A stretch of DNA of 64,000 bases from Candidatus Hydrogenedentota bacterium (GTDB lineage: Bacteria; Hydrogenedentota; Hydrogenedentia; Hydrogenedentales; SLHB01): the NCBI GenBank assembly GCA_019695095.1, contig JAIBAQ010000007.1:1-64000 (forward strand), in the 5' to 3' direction. Positions 32,531 through 41,489 of this stretch are shown piece after piece. Made by a program: the position numbers and the translations under genes. Each line of letters opens with the position of its first letter. Position 1 is the first letter of the stretch. Under the pieces are notes generated by a model. The model saw only the letters and a program-made list of their open reading frames with translations. It had not been told where the DNA came from and did not search any database.

Positions 32531-33796
32531 TGCGTCCTTCCGGATGATGGGTGCGTATTCCCCAACGGGTCTCGGCGCCGATACCGCGACCTCGAAGACT
32601 TTGCCACGTCGCGTGCGGCGGATTAGGAACTCAAGGCCGGCTTCCCGATAAACGTCATTGGCTTTGGGCACGCCTCCCATGCGCGCTATAAGCCAAGCCG
32701 AAGTGCTTCCCTTGGGATCCGAAAGCTCGACGCCGAGTTGCTCCGAGAGCCTGTCCGCGGGAAAACCGCCGCCCACCATCCACGTGCCGCCGGTCAACGC
32801 GTGACACATGCGCGGCAACCGGTCGAACTCGTCTTCAAGCTCGCCGACCAGTTCCTCAACAAGGTCTTCCATCGTCACTAAGCCGAGACACACATTTTCT
32901 TCCCCGCGAACCACCGCCATGTGGACGTGCTCCTCCACAAAGGTCCGGAGGAGATCCGCGGCAGTCGTTTCCGACGACGTAAAATGGACCGGGCGGATGA
33001 TGCCTCGCAGGCTCGGATCGCTGGGATTGGTGCGAGCACGATAGATCAACTCCTTGAAATTGATGTACCCCAAAACCTTGTTGTGATCGCCACCTTCGCA
33101 GATGGGGAAACGCGTATGCGGGTCGAAGTGGGCCGTAAGGATGGCCTCGGTCAGCGACTGCGACGTCGACACAAAGGTGATCTGATCGTGTGGGATCATT
33201 ATCTCGCTCACGGGGGTATCCGACATGGCCGTTGCGCGCGTGATAATTCGTTCCTCGTGTGCTCCTATCAGGTTCGAAACCCGGGCCATGCTCGCCAACG
33301 CAGACAGCTCATCAAGCGTACCCTTTGGATCGGAGGCCTTTGCTCTCCCTTCAAAGGGCTTGTTGAGCCAGTGGACCAGCGTTACGACCGGCCGCATGAT
33401 GCGGACCGCCCACAACAGTGGCACGCCAACGTAAAAGGCAAGGTCCCTGTTGTACCGGACGCCGAGCGTCTTCGGGAGTATCTCCGTGAACTGGAGAATC
33501 AGGAACGAGAAAAGCAGAGAGAACGCAACGATCCACTCCCTCCCGAAGAGTGACTCGAATTGGGCTCCTGCAACCGTGGCTCCGACCGTGTGGGAAAGCG
33601 TGTTGACTATCAGGATGACGGCTATCGGCCGTTGGATATGGGTCTTGTGGTCCTGCCATACCTTGGCGGTGGCCGGCGCGGTTCGGCCCACGTCGGCAAT
33701 CTGCGAGGGCGTCAGACTCAACAACACCGCCTCAAGCAAGGAGCACATGGCAGAGACGGCCATGGCTATCGCAACACTGAATATCAATACAGTCAT
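32528..33796 (-). CDS. CNNM/CorC-family protein (DUF21, CBS pair, CorC_HlyC)
   Basis: The 422 residues have an N-terminal DUF21 membrane domain (about 1-190; AMCSLLEAVLLSL, FTEILPKTLGVRYNRD). A CBS pair follows (VSEIMIPHDQITFV, then TRFPICEGGDHNKVLGYI and EEHVHMAVVRGEENVCLGLV, then TMEDLVEELVGELEDEFD). The end is a CorC_HlyC domain. Such proteins are magnesium/cobalt transporters or regulators (hemolysin-like). The stop coincides with the end of repeat copy E. Confidence 0.92.
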   Translation of the reverse strand: MTVLIFSVAIAMAVSAMCSLLEAVLLSLTPSQIADVGRTAPATAKVWQDHKTHIQRPIAVILIVNTLSHTVGATVAGAQFESLFGREWIVAFSLLFSFLILQFTEILPKTLGVRYNRDLAFYVGVPLLWAVRIMRPVVTLVHWLNKPFEGRAKASDPKGTLDELSALASMARVSNLIGAHEERIITRATAMSDTPVSEIMIPHDQITFVSTSQSLTEAILTAHFDPHTRFPICEGGDHNKVLGYINFKELIYRARTNPSDPSLRGIIRPVHFTSSETTAADLLRTFVEEHVHMAVVRGEENVCLGLVTMEDLVEELVGELEDEFDRLPRMCHALTGGTWMVGGGFPADRLSEQLGVELSDPKGSTSAWLIARMGGVPKANDVYREAGLEFLIRRTRRGKVFEVAVSAPRPVGEYAPIIRKDA

Positions 33797-33917
33797 TGGT
33801 CGTCCTTTCCGTTGCCTGCCTGACCATCATACGTGGATCGGCCAAAAAAATCTGTGATCGATTTCAGTCGGTTATGGCATATACTGAATGAGAGACACAG
33901 GGGCAAGGGGTAGACCC

Positions 33918-34487
33918 GTGGACTTGCGTAGCGATACCGAGCTCATGATGCTGGTGAGCGAAGGGGATGAGTCTGCCTTCGCAGAAATATACCGTCGCTA
34001 TAACCGGCGTCTGGTGAATTTCTTCTATGCATTGACAAGGGATTGCCATGCGTCCGAAGATCTATCGCACGAGACCTTTGCCCGAATCTGGCACTATCGA
34101 AGGCGCTACGCGGCCACCGGCTCGTTTGCCTCGTACGTGTTTGCGTTTGCCCGGTTCATTTGGTTGGAACGGCGGCGCGAACTGGCCAAGCTGTGGAAGC
34201 TGGGAACCTTGGAGCCGTTTGACGGCTCAGGAGAGGGTCTTCCAAGCGATCCATCCCAGCGCCCCGACGAGTGCGCCGCGCGCTCCGAAATGGACGAGTT
34301 CCTCTGGCAAGCGCTTGAGCAGCTTCCGGACGATCAACGGACGGTCTTCGTGATGCGAATCCTCCAGCGAATGTCCCTTGAGGACATCGCCAGCGCCATG
34401 AACTGCCCCGTGAATACGGTTCGTTCCCGGAAGCTGCTCGCGCTGAAGAAGTTACGCACATTATTAAAACGCGCTGTTGCGTCGTAG
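33918..34487 (+). CDS. ECF-type RNA polymerase sigma factor
   Basis: From GTG 33918 the product has 189 residues, with AAGGGG seven bases upstream; ATG 33888 has no ribosome site and lies only two bases after a TATACT at 33880. Region 2 is ELMMLVSEGDESAFAEIYRRY and ASEDLSHETFARIWHYR. Region 4 is QLPDDQRTVFVMRILQRMSL, then EDIASAMNCPVNTVRSR and KLLALKKLRTLLK. An anti-sigma gene follows directly, so the pair probably controls genes in response to an envelope signal. The secretion operon at 35424 is the nearest candidate target. Confidence 0.93.
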   Translation: MDLRSDTELMMLVSEGDESAFAEIYRRYNRRLVNFFYALTRDCHASEDLSHETFARIWHYRRRYAATGSFASYVFAFARFIWLERRRELAKLWKLGTLEPFDGSGEGLPSDPSQRPDECAARSEMDEFLWQALEQLPDDQRTVFVMRILQRMSLEDIASAMNCPVNTVRSRKLLALKKLRTLLKRAVAS

Positions 34488-34552
34488 GGTATATTAGATT
34501 TGTTCGAGTGTATTTATTCTCATAATGGTTTACATCATGGAGCAATCATGGT

Positions 34553-35077
34553 ATGTGGTGCGCAGAACTTCGCGAGAGATTCTTAGACTACCTGGATGAC
34601 GATGTCAGTTTTCGCGAGAGAGTTGCCATCGAAGTCCACCTGAGACGTTGCGTTGCTTGTCGATGCGAAATGGCAGCCATGCGCTTGGCCGTTGATGCGT
34701 GCCGGGACACTCTGCGCCACCCCAATCCTACCGACCGATTCGAAAGCCTGATGGACATGATCCATCGACGAGAGTCCAAAGTGCATCTTGCCAAACGCGT
34801 CCGCGTCAAGCGGCCCCGTCTGGTTCTGTCGCGCCTTGCGGTCGCCGCGGCCTTGTTGATAGGCGTGGCCTCCAGTATGCCGCTCGTCCGTCATGCCAAG
34901 CGGTTCACGGAGGGCGTCCGCGAGTCTACCGCCGCGGTGGATGTAATCCCCGATGAAGCCCCCGTCATCGCCATGTCGTTTGTTCACCGAAAAGCCGACG
35001 TCAACAAAGCGTATCGTCAGGCTATTGGGGAACCGGGTCCCGGTGAGGATACTGTCCACGACGATCGCATTGTCTAG
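34553..35077 (+). CDS. Membrane anti-sigma factor with zinc-finger N terminus
   Basis: The 174 residues start CAELRERFLDYLDDDVSFRE and carry HLRRCVACR, the HxxxCxxC zinc motif of ZAS anti-sigma factors. A single transmembrane helix lies near 97-115 (RLAVAAALLIGVASSMPLV), followed by a periplasmic tail of about 60 residues. The product would hold the ECF sigma factor encoded just upstream until a signal frees it. ATG 34553 has GGAG ten bases upstream. Confidence 0.85.
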   Translation: MWCAELRERFLDYLDDDVSFRERVAIEVHLRRCVACRCEMAAMRLAVDACRDTLRHPNPTDRFESLMDMIHRRESKVHLAKRVRVKRPRLVLSRLAVAAALLIGVASSMPLVRHAKRFTEGVRESTAAVDVIPDEAPVIAMSFVHRKADVNKAYRQAIGEPGPGEDTVHDDRIV

Positions 35078-35423
35078 CGTGTTCTCTCAGTCAAATTCTA
35101 GCCGGTAGAGCGTAGTGATCTGTTTTGCCCGCGGCTGGGAAGCTCCCTCATTTCTCCTCTGATCCTCTCACCTTCTCGTCAGCTTAGCCGTGAAACTTCC
35201 TTCAAATCGCATATGATCGCTTTTTCTCTCTTTGCCCATATCTATCAGGAGACTGCACCGGTAGCGCGCCGACTACGAGTCGTCGCGCTGGGCTGACCGG
35301 GAGCCGTGAATCGCCTACAATCATGAGGTGGACCTGGGCCGCCGTACGTGCGGCCGGGGCCGCAATTGAGAGTGGCAACGTCGCGGCCCTAGCGCGTCTT
35401 CTGAACCGAAGGACTTCATCATC
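35078..35423. other. Intergenic region before the secretion operon, with stem-loop
   Basis: No gene is clear in the 346 bases; an ORF from 35323 overlaps the next gene and looks spurious. AGCGCGCCGAC (35263-35273) pairs with GTCGTCGCGCT (35279-35289) with one mismatch around TACGA, forming a strong stem. No T run follows, so it may be an mRNA leader structure rather than a terminator. Confidence 0.5.
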
Positions 35424-36644
35424 ATGCCATTGTACAAGTACCGAGCCGTTGATGACGGAGGAGCGCCTCTTGAGGGCAAAATGGAGGAGTCGTCCGCATA
35501 CCGGGTGACGACCATCCTCCGAGAGCGCGGTCTCCAAGTGAACTCCGTGGAGGAGGTGGAACCGTCCAAGGCGTTGCCCCGGAAAACGGCCTCCCTTTCA
35601 TGGAGCGACATCGATCTTCTCAACGAGCAATTGCTCGCCATCGTGCGCAGTAATCTGCCGCTTGCCCCGGCATTGAAGGCCCTCGCGCAAGACGTCCAAG
35701 ACAAGGAGTTCCGATCGGTCCTCGACGACGTGCGTGCGCGTCTTGAAAGCGGAGACACGCTGGAAACCGCGCTTGCCATGCATCCCAAGAGCTTTCCTCC
35801 GCTCTATCTGGCCGCAATCCGCGCGGGCGAGCAGACAGGAAATTTGCTCGGCGTTCTGACCTTGTTGAGCGCCTACTCGAAGCGCATGGTGGAGTTTCAG
35901 TACCGGGCAAAAGAACTGCTCGCCTATCCGATTCTATTGTTGGCGGCAAGCACCTGTGTCGTAGCTTTTCTGATGGGTCGTATTATCCCGCTCTTCGCCG
36001 AGATATTCGGCGATTTCGGCGCGAAACTGCCATGGCTCACGCAGTTTTGGATCGAGCTCAGCTTAAGCACGAGGGAGCGCATCGGAATGTGGCTCTTCGT
36101 CGCGCTGGTTCTGTTGCTTGCGTGGAAACTTCTCGCGCGTATGGCGCGCAGCGGGAAGCGCATTGCACGATTCGTCGAGAACGTTGGCCGCTTCACTCCA
36201 TACTACCGTACGATTCGCCGTTTAGCGATCACCGCGCGTTTCAGCCGTACCCTTGGTATGCTGCTGGCAAGCAGAGTCTCCGTAACAGACAGTATCGAAC
36301 TGGCTGCGGGCGCTTCCGGTAGCGTGCGCCTGTATGAGGCCATGCGCAAGGTGCAGGAATCGATTGCCGCGGGATGGTCGGTGAACGAATCGTTCAGAAA
36401 GTCGGGCTTATTCGATTCCTTCTTCTGCTGGATTGTCGGCGTCGCGGAAGATCGCGGCGACTTAAGCGACGCGCTCCAAAGCTTAGCGGCGACGTACGAG
36501 GAGCGACTCGGAAGCGCCAGTTCCATGGCCCTTAAGCTGGTAGGCCCTGCAATTGTCTTCTGCGTGGGCGCCGTAGTGGCATCTATCGTAATCGCCCTTT
36601 ATCTGCCCATTTTTTCGCTGGGCGACGTAGTGAGCGGTAACTGA
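35424..36644 (+). CDS. Type II secretion/type IV pilus platform protein GspF/PilC, first copy
   Basis: The 406 residues have the T2SSF layout: N-terminal AEQ-type sequence (MPLYKYRAVDDGGAPLEG, then SSAYRVTTILRERGLQV), then two repeated cytoplasmic domains (about 70-190 and 275-395). Each ends near membrane helices such as YPILLLAASTCVVAFLMGRI and IVFCVGAVVASIVIALYLPI. GspF is the inner membrane platform on which the ATPase acts. The next gene, one base downstream, encodes a second F protein. A ribosome site AAGGA lies 11 bases before the start. Confidence 0.92.
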   Translation: MPLYKYRAVDDGGAPLEGKMEESSAYRVTTILRERGLQVNSVEEVEPSKALPRKTASLSWSDIDLLNEQLLAIVRSNLPLAPALKALAQDVQDKEFRSVLDDVRARLESGDTLETALAMHPKSFPPLYLAAIRAGEQTGNLLGVLTLLSAYSKRMVEFQYRAKELLAYPILLLAASTCVVAFLMGRIIPLFAEIFGDFGAKLPWLTQFWIELSLSTRERIGMWLFVALVLLLAWKLLARMARSGKRIARFVENVGRFTPYYRTIRRLAITARFSRTLGMLLASRVSVTDSIELAAGASGSVRLYEAMRKVQESIAAGWSVNESFRKSGLFDSFFCWIVGVAEDRGDLSDALQSLAATYEERLGSASSMALKLVGPAIVFCVGAVVASIVIALYLPIFSLGDVVSGN

Positions 36645-36645
36645 A

Positions 36646-37905
36646 ATGAACTGGAAGGAAATCCTTCAAAGAGATGTATCCCTCCTGTGGGGAGGGAAGC
36701 GACCCATCCACGAGCGTTACGAGCGCAGGGGGAAGAAGTGGAAGGGACATTTCTACCGCCGCAAAGCTGCATGGCAACGTGACCTCCTGGTCGTCACCTC
36801 GCAGCTTTCTGCAATTGCGCGATGCAATGCTCCCCTGGTGGATGGGCTCAGCTATGCAGCCGCCTCGGCTCCAAATGCCAAGGTACAGAACATACTGCTT
36901 GCGGTGCGTTCCGGCATTACGAAGGGGCAGGGCCTATCGGAATCGATGGGGTCGTTGCCCCGCTTTTTCCCGCGCTACTATGTGGATATAGTGAAATCGG
37001 GTGAAGACACAGGTGCGCTTTCCGAAAGTTTCTATAGCCTGACGAGCCTCGTTCATCAAACCCACGCGGCCACGCAGACTATACGTGGTTGGGTCACGTA
37101 CCTGACCTTTCTTCTGTGCGCCCAGTGCTTCATTCTCGCGTTTCTATTTGCGTTCATCGTACCGCAATTTGTTGAAGTTCTGAGAGACTTCGGCGCCACG
37201 GCGCCTGAACCCGTGAGAACGCTCGGGTCTTTCTATCAGGCCCTTGTAGGTCCCGTGGCATACTCTGGACGCAAGGGGCTGGAAGGTCTGTTCAACTTGG
37301 GTAACGATGTGCAAGTAATATCCCCAATTCTGGTGTTTAGGTTGTCCTTGCCCGTTTCGCTGCTAGTCGCGTTTCTGATGCTTCGCTATCAACCGTTCTG
37401 GAGCGCAAGAAGATCGGGTCGCCGCGAATGGTTGCGGCGCTGTTTTCGCTGGATTCCCGTTTGGCGGCACATCGACGCCAAGCTGACGCTAAGCCATATC
37501 GCCGCCGTACTCAGGCAACTACTCGCGTCCGGCATGCCCATGGACAAGGCTTTGGTCGCATGCACCGAACTCGATATCGGTCCTCGTTTCCGCGGTGTCA
37601 TGTCACGCCTGCTTGACCGCGTGAGAAAAGGAACATCGCTTTCGGATGCAATGAAGGACGAGCGCGGACTGCCGGATTCACTCCGGACAATGGTCGCGTT
37701 GGGCGAGACGTCCGGACTATTGCCGGAATCACTCGAGCGCATATCCAGCATGTACGAACGTCAGGCTTTGACTTCTGCGCGTGTCGTGGCCGATATCGTC
37801 GCACCACTCGTGGTCATTGTCGCCGGTTGCGCCACATTGCTGGTCACGCTATCTGTCCATATGAGCTTGGTGGGAATAATTGATGCGGTCCTGGATTCGA
37901 TCTGA
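36646..37905 (+). CDS. Type II secretion/pilus platform protein GspF/PilC, second copy
   Basis: The 419 residues again show two T2SSF domains: LVVTSQLSAIARCNAPLVDG and FPRYYVDIVKSGEDTGALSE in the first half, AAVLRQLLASGMPMDKALVA and LRTMVALGETSGLLPESLER in the second. Membrane helices are at about 150-175, 225-245 and the C terminus. It differs from the first F protein mostly in its charged N terminus and lacks the MPLYKYRA opening. Two F proteins in tandem may form a heteromeric platform. Confidence 0.9.
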   Translation: MNWKEILQRDVSLLWGGKRPIHERYERRGKKWKGHFYRRKAAWQRDLLVVTSQLSAIARCNAPLVDGLSYAAASAPNAKVQNILLAVRSGITKGQGLSESMGSLPRFFPRYYVDIVKSGEDTGALSESFYSLTSLVHQTHAATQTIRGWVTYLTFLLCAQCFILAFLFAFIVPQFVEVLRDFGATAPEPVRTLGSFYQALVGPVAYSGRKGLEGLFNLGNDVQVISPILVFRLSLPVSLLVAFLMLRYQPFWSARRSGRREWLRRCFRWIPVWRHIDAKLTLSHIAAVLRQLLASGMPMDKALVACTELDIGPRFRGVMSRLLDRVRKGTSLSDAMKDERGLPDSLRTMVALGETSGLLPESLERISSMYERQALTSARVVADIVAPLVVIVAGCATLLVTLSVHMSLVGIIDAVLDSI

Positions 37906-37916
37906 GGAAGAAAGCC

Positions 37917-39200
37917 ATGGTAAGGCTGCGAGTAATAGACGAACCCAATCACGGCAAAGTTGGTCCTGTCGAGGTTTGGCCGTTTGCGTCAATTGAAGAA
38001 CGATTGGTCAACGTGCTCGCATCCTCATCAGAATCTGCCGCGGTGGATGCAGTCGATTGCGCCTTGATGCAAGCAGTAGCACACCGCGCCAGCGATGTGC
38101 ATTTTGAGCCGTGGCAGGAATGCCTCGCGTTGCGGTATCGAATTGACGGAATTCTGCATGATGTGGCTCAAGTGCCGCGCGCTCAACACTCGCGCATCGT
38201 GGCTCGACTAAAGATCCTTGCGCAACTTGTTATCTACCAGCGTGACATGCCGCAGGACGGGCGCATTGAACCGGAATCCACGCCTTGCCGCAAAGGCATG
38301 CGAGTCTCGACGTACCCGACTGTGCACGGCGAGAAAGTGGTTGTGCGGCTACTCGATAGCCGCGACGTGCCGTTCACCTTGGACACGCTGGGACTTCGTC
38401 CCGCGTTATTGGGCACGCTGCGCAGACTCCTTGCATCTCCGCAAGGGACGATTCTCCTTACAGGTCCCAGCTCGAGCGGGAAGACGACGACCATCTACGC
38501 CATACTTCGCGAACTGCTCGCATTGCGCGAGCCATCGCCCCACATTGCCACCATCGAAGACCCTGTAGAATATCGCCTTGGCCGCGTGGCGCAAACGGAA
38601 GTCAACCCGCATGCGGGATTCACCTTCGAGGCGGCGCTCCGTTCCCTGCTTCGCCAAGACCCCGAAGTGATTATGATCGGTGAAATCCGTGACGCAGAAA
38701 CGGCGCGGACAGCGATTCAAGCGGGCCTTACCGGGCATTTGGTGATCAGCACAATCCATAGCGGCACGGCAGCGGGCGTCTTCACGCGCCTGCTCGACAT
38801 GGGCATCGAACCGTTCTTGGTCGCTTCATCCGTTACCGGCGTTCTGGCGCAGCGCCTCGTGCGTCTTGTGTGCCCTCATTGTGCGGCACAAGACAATCCC
38901 GAGGGCTCGCAACTGGCCCCCTACGGCCTTTTAGTGCGGGAAGGCGAGTACCGGCAGGGTCGTGGCTGTGACGCGTGCCAGGGTATTGGCTATCGAGGGC
39001 GTACGGCGGTTGGCGAGTTGCTGCACGTGAATGGTGAGATTTCCGATCTGGTCCTCGCTCGCAGCCGAACATCGGTGCTGCATGAAGCGGCAATTGCCAA
39101 TGGCATGGTTACGCTTGCACAAGACGGGGCGGCACGTGTGCGGGCCGGCGAAACAACATTGGAAGAACTGCGGCGGGTGATTCCGCCCGCCATGGAGTAG
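37917..39200 (+). CDS. GspE-type secretion ATPase without MshEN domain
   Basis: The 427 residues contain the secretion ATPase core: RASDVHFEPWQECLALRYRID, YQRDMPQDGRI, Walker A GPSSSGKTTT, IATIEDPVEY, Walker B VIMIGEIRDAET and LVISTIHSGT. Cysteine pairs CPHC and CDACQGIGYRGR form the zinc site. Compared with pilB the N-terminal MshEN domain is missing; only about 40 residues precede the core. This ATPase would drive the pseudopilus encoded by the following four genes. Confidence 0.93.
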   Translation: MVRLRVIDEPNHGKVGPVEVWPFASIEERLVNVLASSSESAAVDAVDCALMQAVAHRASDVHFEPWQECLALRYRIDGILHDVAQVPRAQHSRIVARLKILAQLVIYQRDMPQDGRIEPESTPCRKGMRVSTYPTVHGEKVVVRLLDSRDVPFTLDTLGLRPALLGTLRRLLASPQGTILLTGPSSSGKTTTIYAILRELLALREPSPHIATIEDPVEYRLGRVAQTEVNPHAGFTFEAALRSLLRQDPEVIMIGEIRDAETARTAIQAGLTGHLVISTIHSGTAAGVFTRLLDMGIEPFLVASSVTGVLAQRLVRLVCPHCAAQDNPEGSQLAPYGLLVREGEYRQGRGCDACQGIGYRGRTAVGELLHVNGEISDLVLARSRTSVLHEAAIANGMVTLAQDGAARVRAGETTLEELRRVIPPAME

Positions 39201-39204
39201 ACCG

Positions 39205-39612
39205 ATGAAATGCGATGCATTACCCCGCCATCGCGACGCGGGATTTACGCTGCTTGAGTTGATGTGTGCCATCTTTGTGCTCACGATTGGCGTGTTCGGC
39301 GTGATTCAAATGTTTTGCTTCGGTCTAGACAAAGTACGCGCATTGAGCGATACCAACGTCGCCATGCGTGCTATTCAGAACGAGGTGGAAACCCTGCGCG
39401 CGGCTCCGTTTTCCGAGCTTGTAGCCGGTGCCTCGGGCTTTCGCAGTCTGACTCCGGAAATCGATCGGTTTGTAAAGGTCAAACCGGAAGTGCGCATAGA
39501 AGATGCCGCCTTCGCTCTGAAGAAAGTGACGGTGTCGTTGATGTGGAGCGGAGACAATGGGCGCCAAATCACGAAGAGCGTAACGACGTTGATCGCCGAC
39601 AAGGGAATCTGA
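39205..39612 (+). CDS. Minor pseudopilin, GspI-like
   Basis: The 135 residues carry a type III signal: a short leader to RDAG, then FTLLELMCAIFVLTIGVFGV with Glu5. The prepilin peptidase cuts before Phe. The rest is short and soluble. The position after GspE and the ELM-x-x-I-x-V pattern with G-V-F suggest GspI, but minor pseudopilins are hard to tell apart. Confidence 0.75.
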   Translation: MKCDALPRHRDAGFTLLELMCAIFVLTIGVFGVIQMFCFGLDKVRALSDTNVAMRAIQNEVETLRAAPFSELVAGASGFRSLTPEIDRFVKVKPEVRIEDAAFALKKVTVSLMWSGDNGRQITKSVTTLIADKGI

Positions 39613-39616
39613 CGAC

Positions 39617-40186
39617 ATGAACGAGAAGTTGCGAGAGCGTCTGACGGGTGGGCTGTTCGAGGCAGCCGGAACCACGCTGCTGGAAATGATGGGCTACTCC
39701 TTCATCCTTGCGATCCTTGCGGTTCTCTGCCTCCAGGTTTTCCAAAACAGCTCGCGGTTGGCGGCGGTTGGCGGCGGGGCCGTGGACCGCATCGAGAACC
39801 TGGCAATGCTTGAAGACGATTTTCGCAAATCGGTGCATGAGTCCAGCGGAGTTCAGTCAAACGTGGCCGGATTCGAGAGCAACGAAAACCAACTCGTTCT
39901 ACGTATGGCGGACGGTGAACGCTACACCGTATTTGGAATGGCCGAAGGAACAAAGCGTTTGTGCAAACGAACGATCCGCGTCAAAGATGGAGCCTGGGAT
40001 CTGGAACGAGCCATTGCGTATCCCATTGACCTCAGTGCCGTCAGTTTCTTGTATTCGCAAGCGACTCCCGAGCTATCGCGCTCGGTGATCCTGCGCGTAA
40101 CAGCCGCAGGCCGCGCCAGGGACAATCGCGTTGGAAGAAACGTTACTGTAGCCGCAGCCTTCCGCGGTGTGGCGGCTGCGCTTTGA
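39617..40186 (+). CDS. Minor pseudopilin, GspJ-like
   Basis: The 189 residues have a leader of about 18 residues ending AAG, then TTLLEMMGYSFILAILAVLC with Glu5. The soluble part contains LAMLEDDFRKSVHESSGVQ, which resembles the GspJ/PilW segment in which a helix with ARxDFR-like sequence follows the pilin helix. It overlaps nothing; a GAGGA ribosome site for the next gene lies at its stop. Confidence 0.7.
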   Translation: MNEKLRERLTGGLFEAAGTTLLEMMGYSFILAILAVLCLQVFQNSSRLAAVGGGAVDRIENLAMLEDDFRKSVHESSGVQSNVAGFESNENQLVLRMADGERYTVFGMAEGTKRLCKRTIRVKDGAWDLERAIAYPIDLSAVSFLYSQATPELSRSVILRVTAAGRARDNRVGRNVTVAAAFRGVAAAL

Positions 40187-40197
40187 GGACACCATTC

Positions 40198-40620
40198 ATG
40201 ACAGAGAATCGTCATACTCCCCGTCGCGAACATGGCAACGAGGGAATAGCCCTCATCTTTGTGCTCGGGTATCTTGCCGTCGTCACGCTGCTCGCGGCGA
40301 CTTTCCTTACCACGCTCAATCGAAATATCTCTCGTGCTACCGCGTCTCAGGCTCACCAGGTTTGTGTGAACATTGCCGAGGGGGGAGTGGAACAGGCTAT
40401 AGCCGCGTTGCGTGAAGGCGGCGCTGCGGACCAGGTAGGGACCCTCGGGCAAGGGCATTTCACTGCAACCGTCCGCGGAGTGAACGGGGCTTTCGAGATC
40501 GTATCAACGGCCACCCTTACCGACTCACCGGACGTTCGTACGCGAATCGTGGCATCGGTTTCACGCGAGGCATCGGGCGGAGTTCGCGTTGTGAGCTGGA
40601 ACGAGGTGACAAAATGGTAA
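40198..40620 (+). CDS. GspK/PilX-like minor pseudopilin
   Basis: From ATG 40198 the product has 140 residues, with GAGGA eight bases upstream; TTG 40183 is less likely. The signal reads NEG then [20 protein letters not shown]. There is no Glu5, a trait of GspK and PilX. It is much shorter than GspK (usually about 300 residues), so it may be a reduced tip protein. It overlaps the next gene by seven bases. Confidence 0.65.
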   Translation: MTENRHTPRREHGNEGIALIFVLGYLAVVTLLAATFLTTLNRNISRATASQAHQVCVNIAEGGVEQAIAALREGGAADQVGTLGQGHFTATVRGVNGAFEIVSTATLTDSPDVRTRIVASVSREASGGVRVVSWNEVTKW

Positions 40621-41306
40621 GGCGCGCGGGATTCACGCTCATTGAACTATTGGTGGTGATCGCAATCATAGGGATTATGGCCGCGATCCTCCTGCCTGCT
40701 TTGGCGCGCGCACGTGAAAATGCGCGACGCGCGAGTTGTCAGAATAATCTCGCCCAGATCGGGCTGGCGTTGTCCATCTACGCTCAGGAGAATAAGGGGG
40801 AATTCCCGTGGTCCGGCGGTGGCAACAACGCCGATTGTCTCTTGAACCTCTGCCCCGATTATCTGACCGATATTCACACTATCGTGTGCCCCTCCGATGC
40901 GAATGGCAATTTTGATTCCTCTGAGGGTGAACCGCCCCGGCTTACAAACTCAACCTTGAACGGAGAAAACAGCGTCCGGATAAGCTACGACTATCTCGGT
41001 GCGTACACCTTGAAACCATTCTGCATGCCACCACCGGAACAAGGCATCCCTCGCACGCCGCTCATGTGGGATATCGGCGTCACGGGAAACAGTAGCGGCT
41101 ACAACCACGTTCCGGGCGGCAGCAACGTTCTGTTTATGAATGGAGCAATTGAATTTGTGAATTCGGCAGGCTGGTACAAGCCCAACCTCCCGGGGAGGCC
41201 CGAGGGAGTGGACCCTTCGATCTTGCCCTCCCCTGATGCTTTTCAGCAGGGTCTAGCTTCCGATGATCCCCCGGATTGGCGCCCGCAGCGGAGAAGGTCT
41301 AGGTAG
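40614..41306 (+). CDS. Pseudopilin of the Planctomycetes/Lentisphaerae type (N-methylation plus H-x9-G motif)
   Basis: The 230 residues begin [20 protein letters not shown], a standard prepilin signal with Glu5, followed by [20 protein letters not shown]. Near the end [20 protein letters not shown] matches the H-x9-DG motif of the very numerous pseudopilins in Planctomycetes and relatives, with NG in place of DG. It is probably the main pseudopilin of this operon or an exported substrate. A terminator-like hairpin follows at 41368. Confidence 0.85.
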   Translation: MVRRAGFTLIELLVVIAIIGIMAAILLPALARARENARRASCQNNLAQIGLALSIYAQENKGEFPWSGGGNNADCLLNLCPDYLTDIHTIVCPSDANGNFDSSEGEPPRLTNSTLNGENSVRISYDYLGAYTLKPFCMPPPEQGIPRTPLMWDIGVTGNSSGYNHVPGGSNVLFMNGAIEFVNSAGWYKPNLPGRPEGVDPSILPSPDAFQQGLASDDPPDWRPQRRRSR

Positions 41307-41367
41307 CCCCATCCGCTAAGGATCCGCTTGTAGCTGTAGTGCAGCCTGAAGGATAATCCTCCCAAGT

Positions 41368-41393
41368 GGCCTGGAGCCCTTCTCCGGGCCTTT
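41368..41393 (+). terminator. Terminator-like hairpin after the pseudopilin operon
   Basis: GGCCTGGAG (41368-41376) pairs with CTCCGGGCC (41382-41390), with one T-G pair, and is followed by TTTG. A second perfect hairpin, AGCATCG-TG-CGATGCT, lies at 41414-41429. Together they probably end transcription before the hybrid kinase gene. Confidence 0.55.
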
Positions 41394-41489
41394 GCTCTGA
41401 ACCGCCGTGCCTTAGCATCGTGCGATGCTGCGTGTAGAAGTTTGTGCCGCGGAATCCTGAACTGACTACCGGGAGTGGGTAGCGACAAC

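Noticed and set aside
35323-35508. A small coding region in front of the secretion operon
   Set aside because: It overlaps the start of the first GspF gene by 85 bases in another frame and has no family features or ribosome site.
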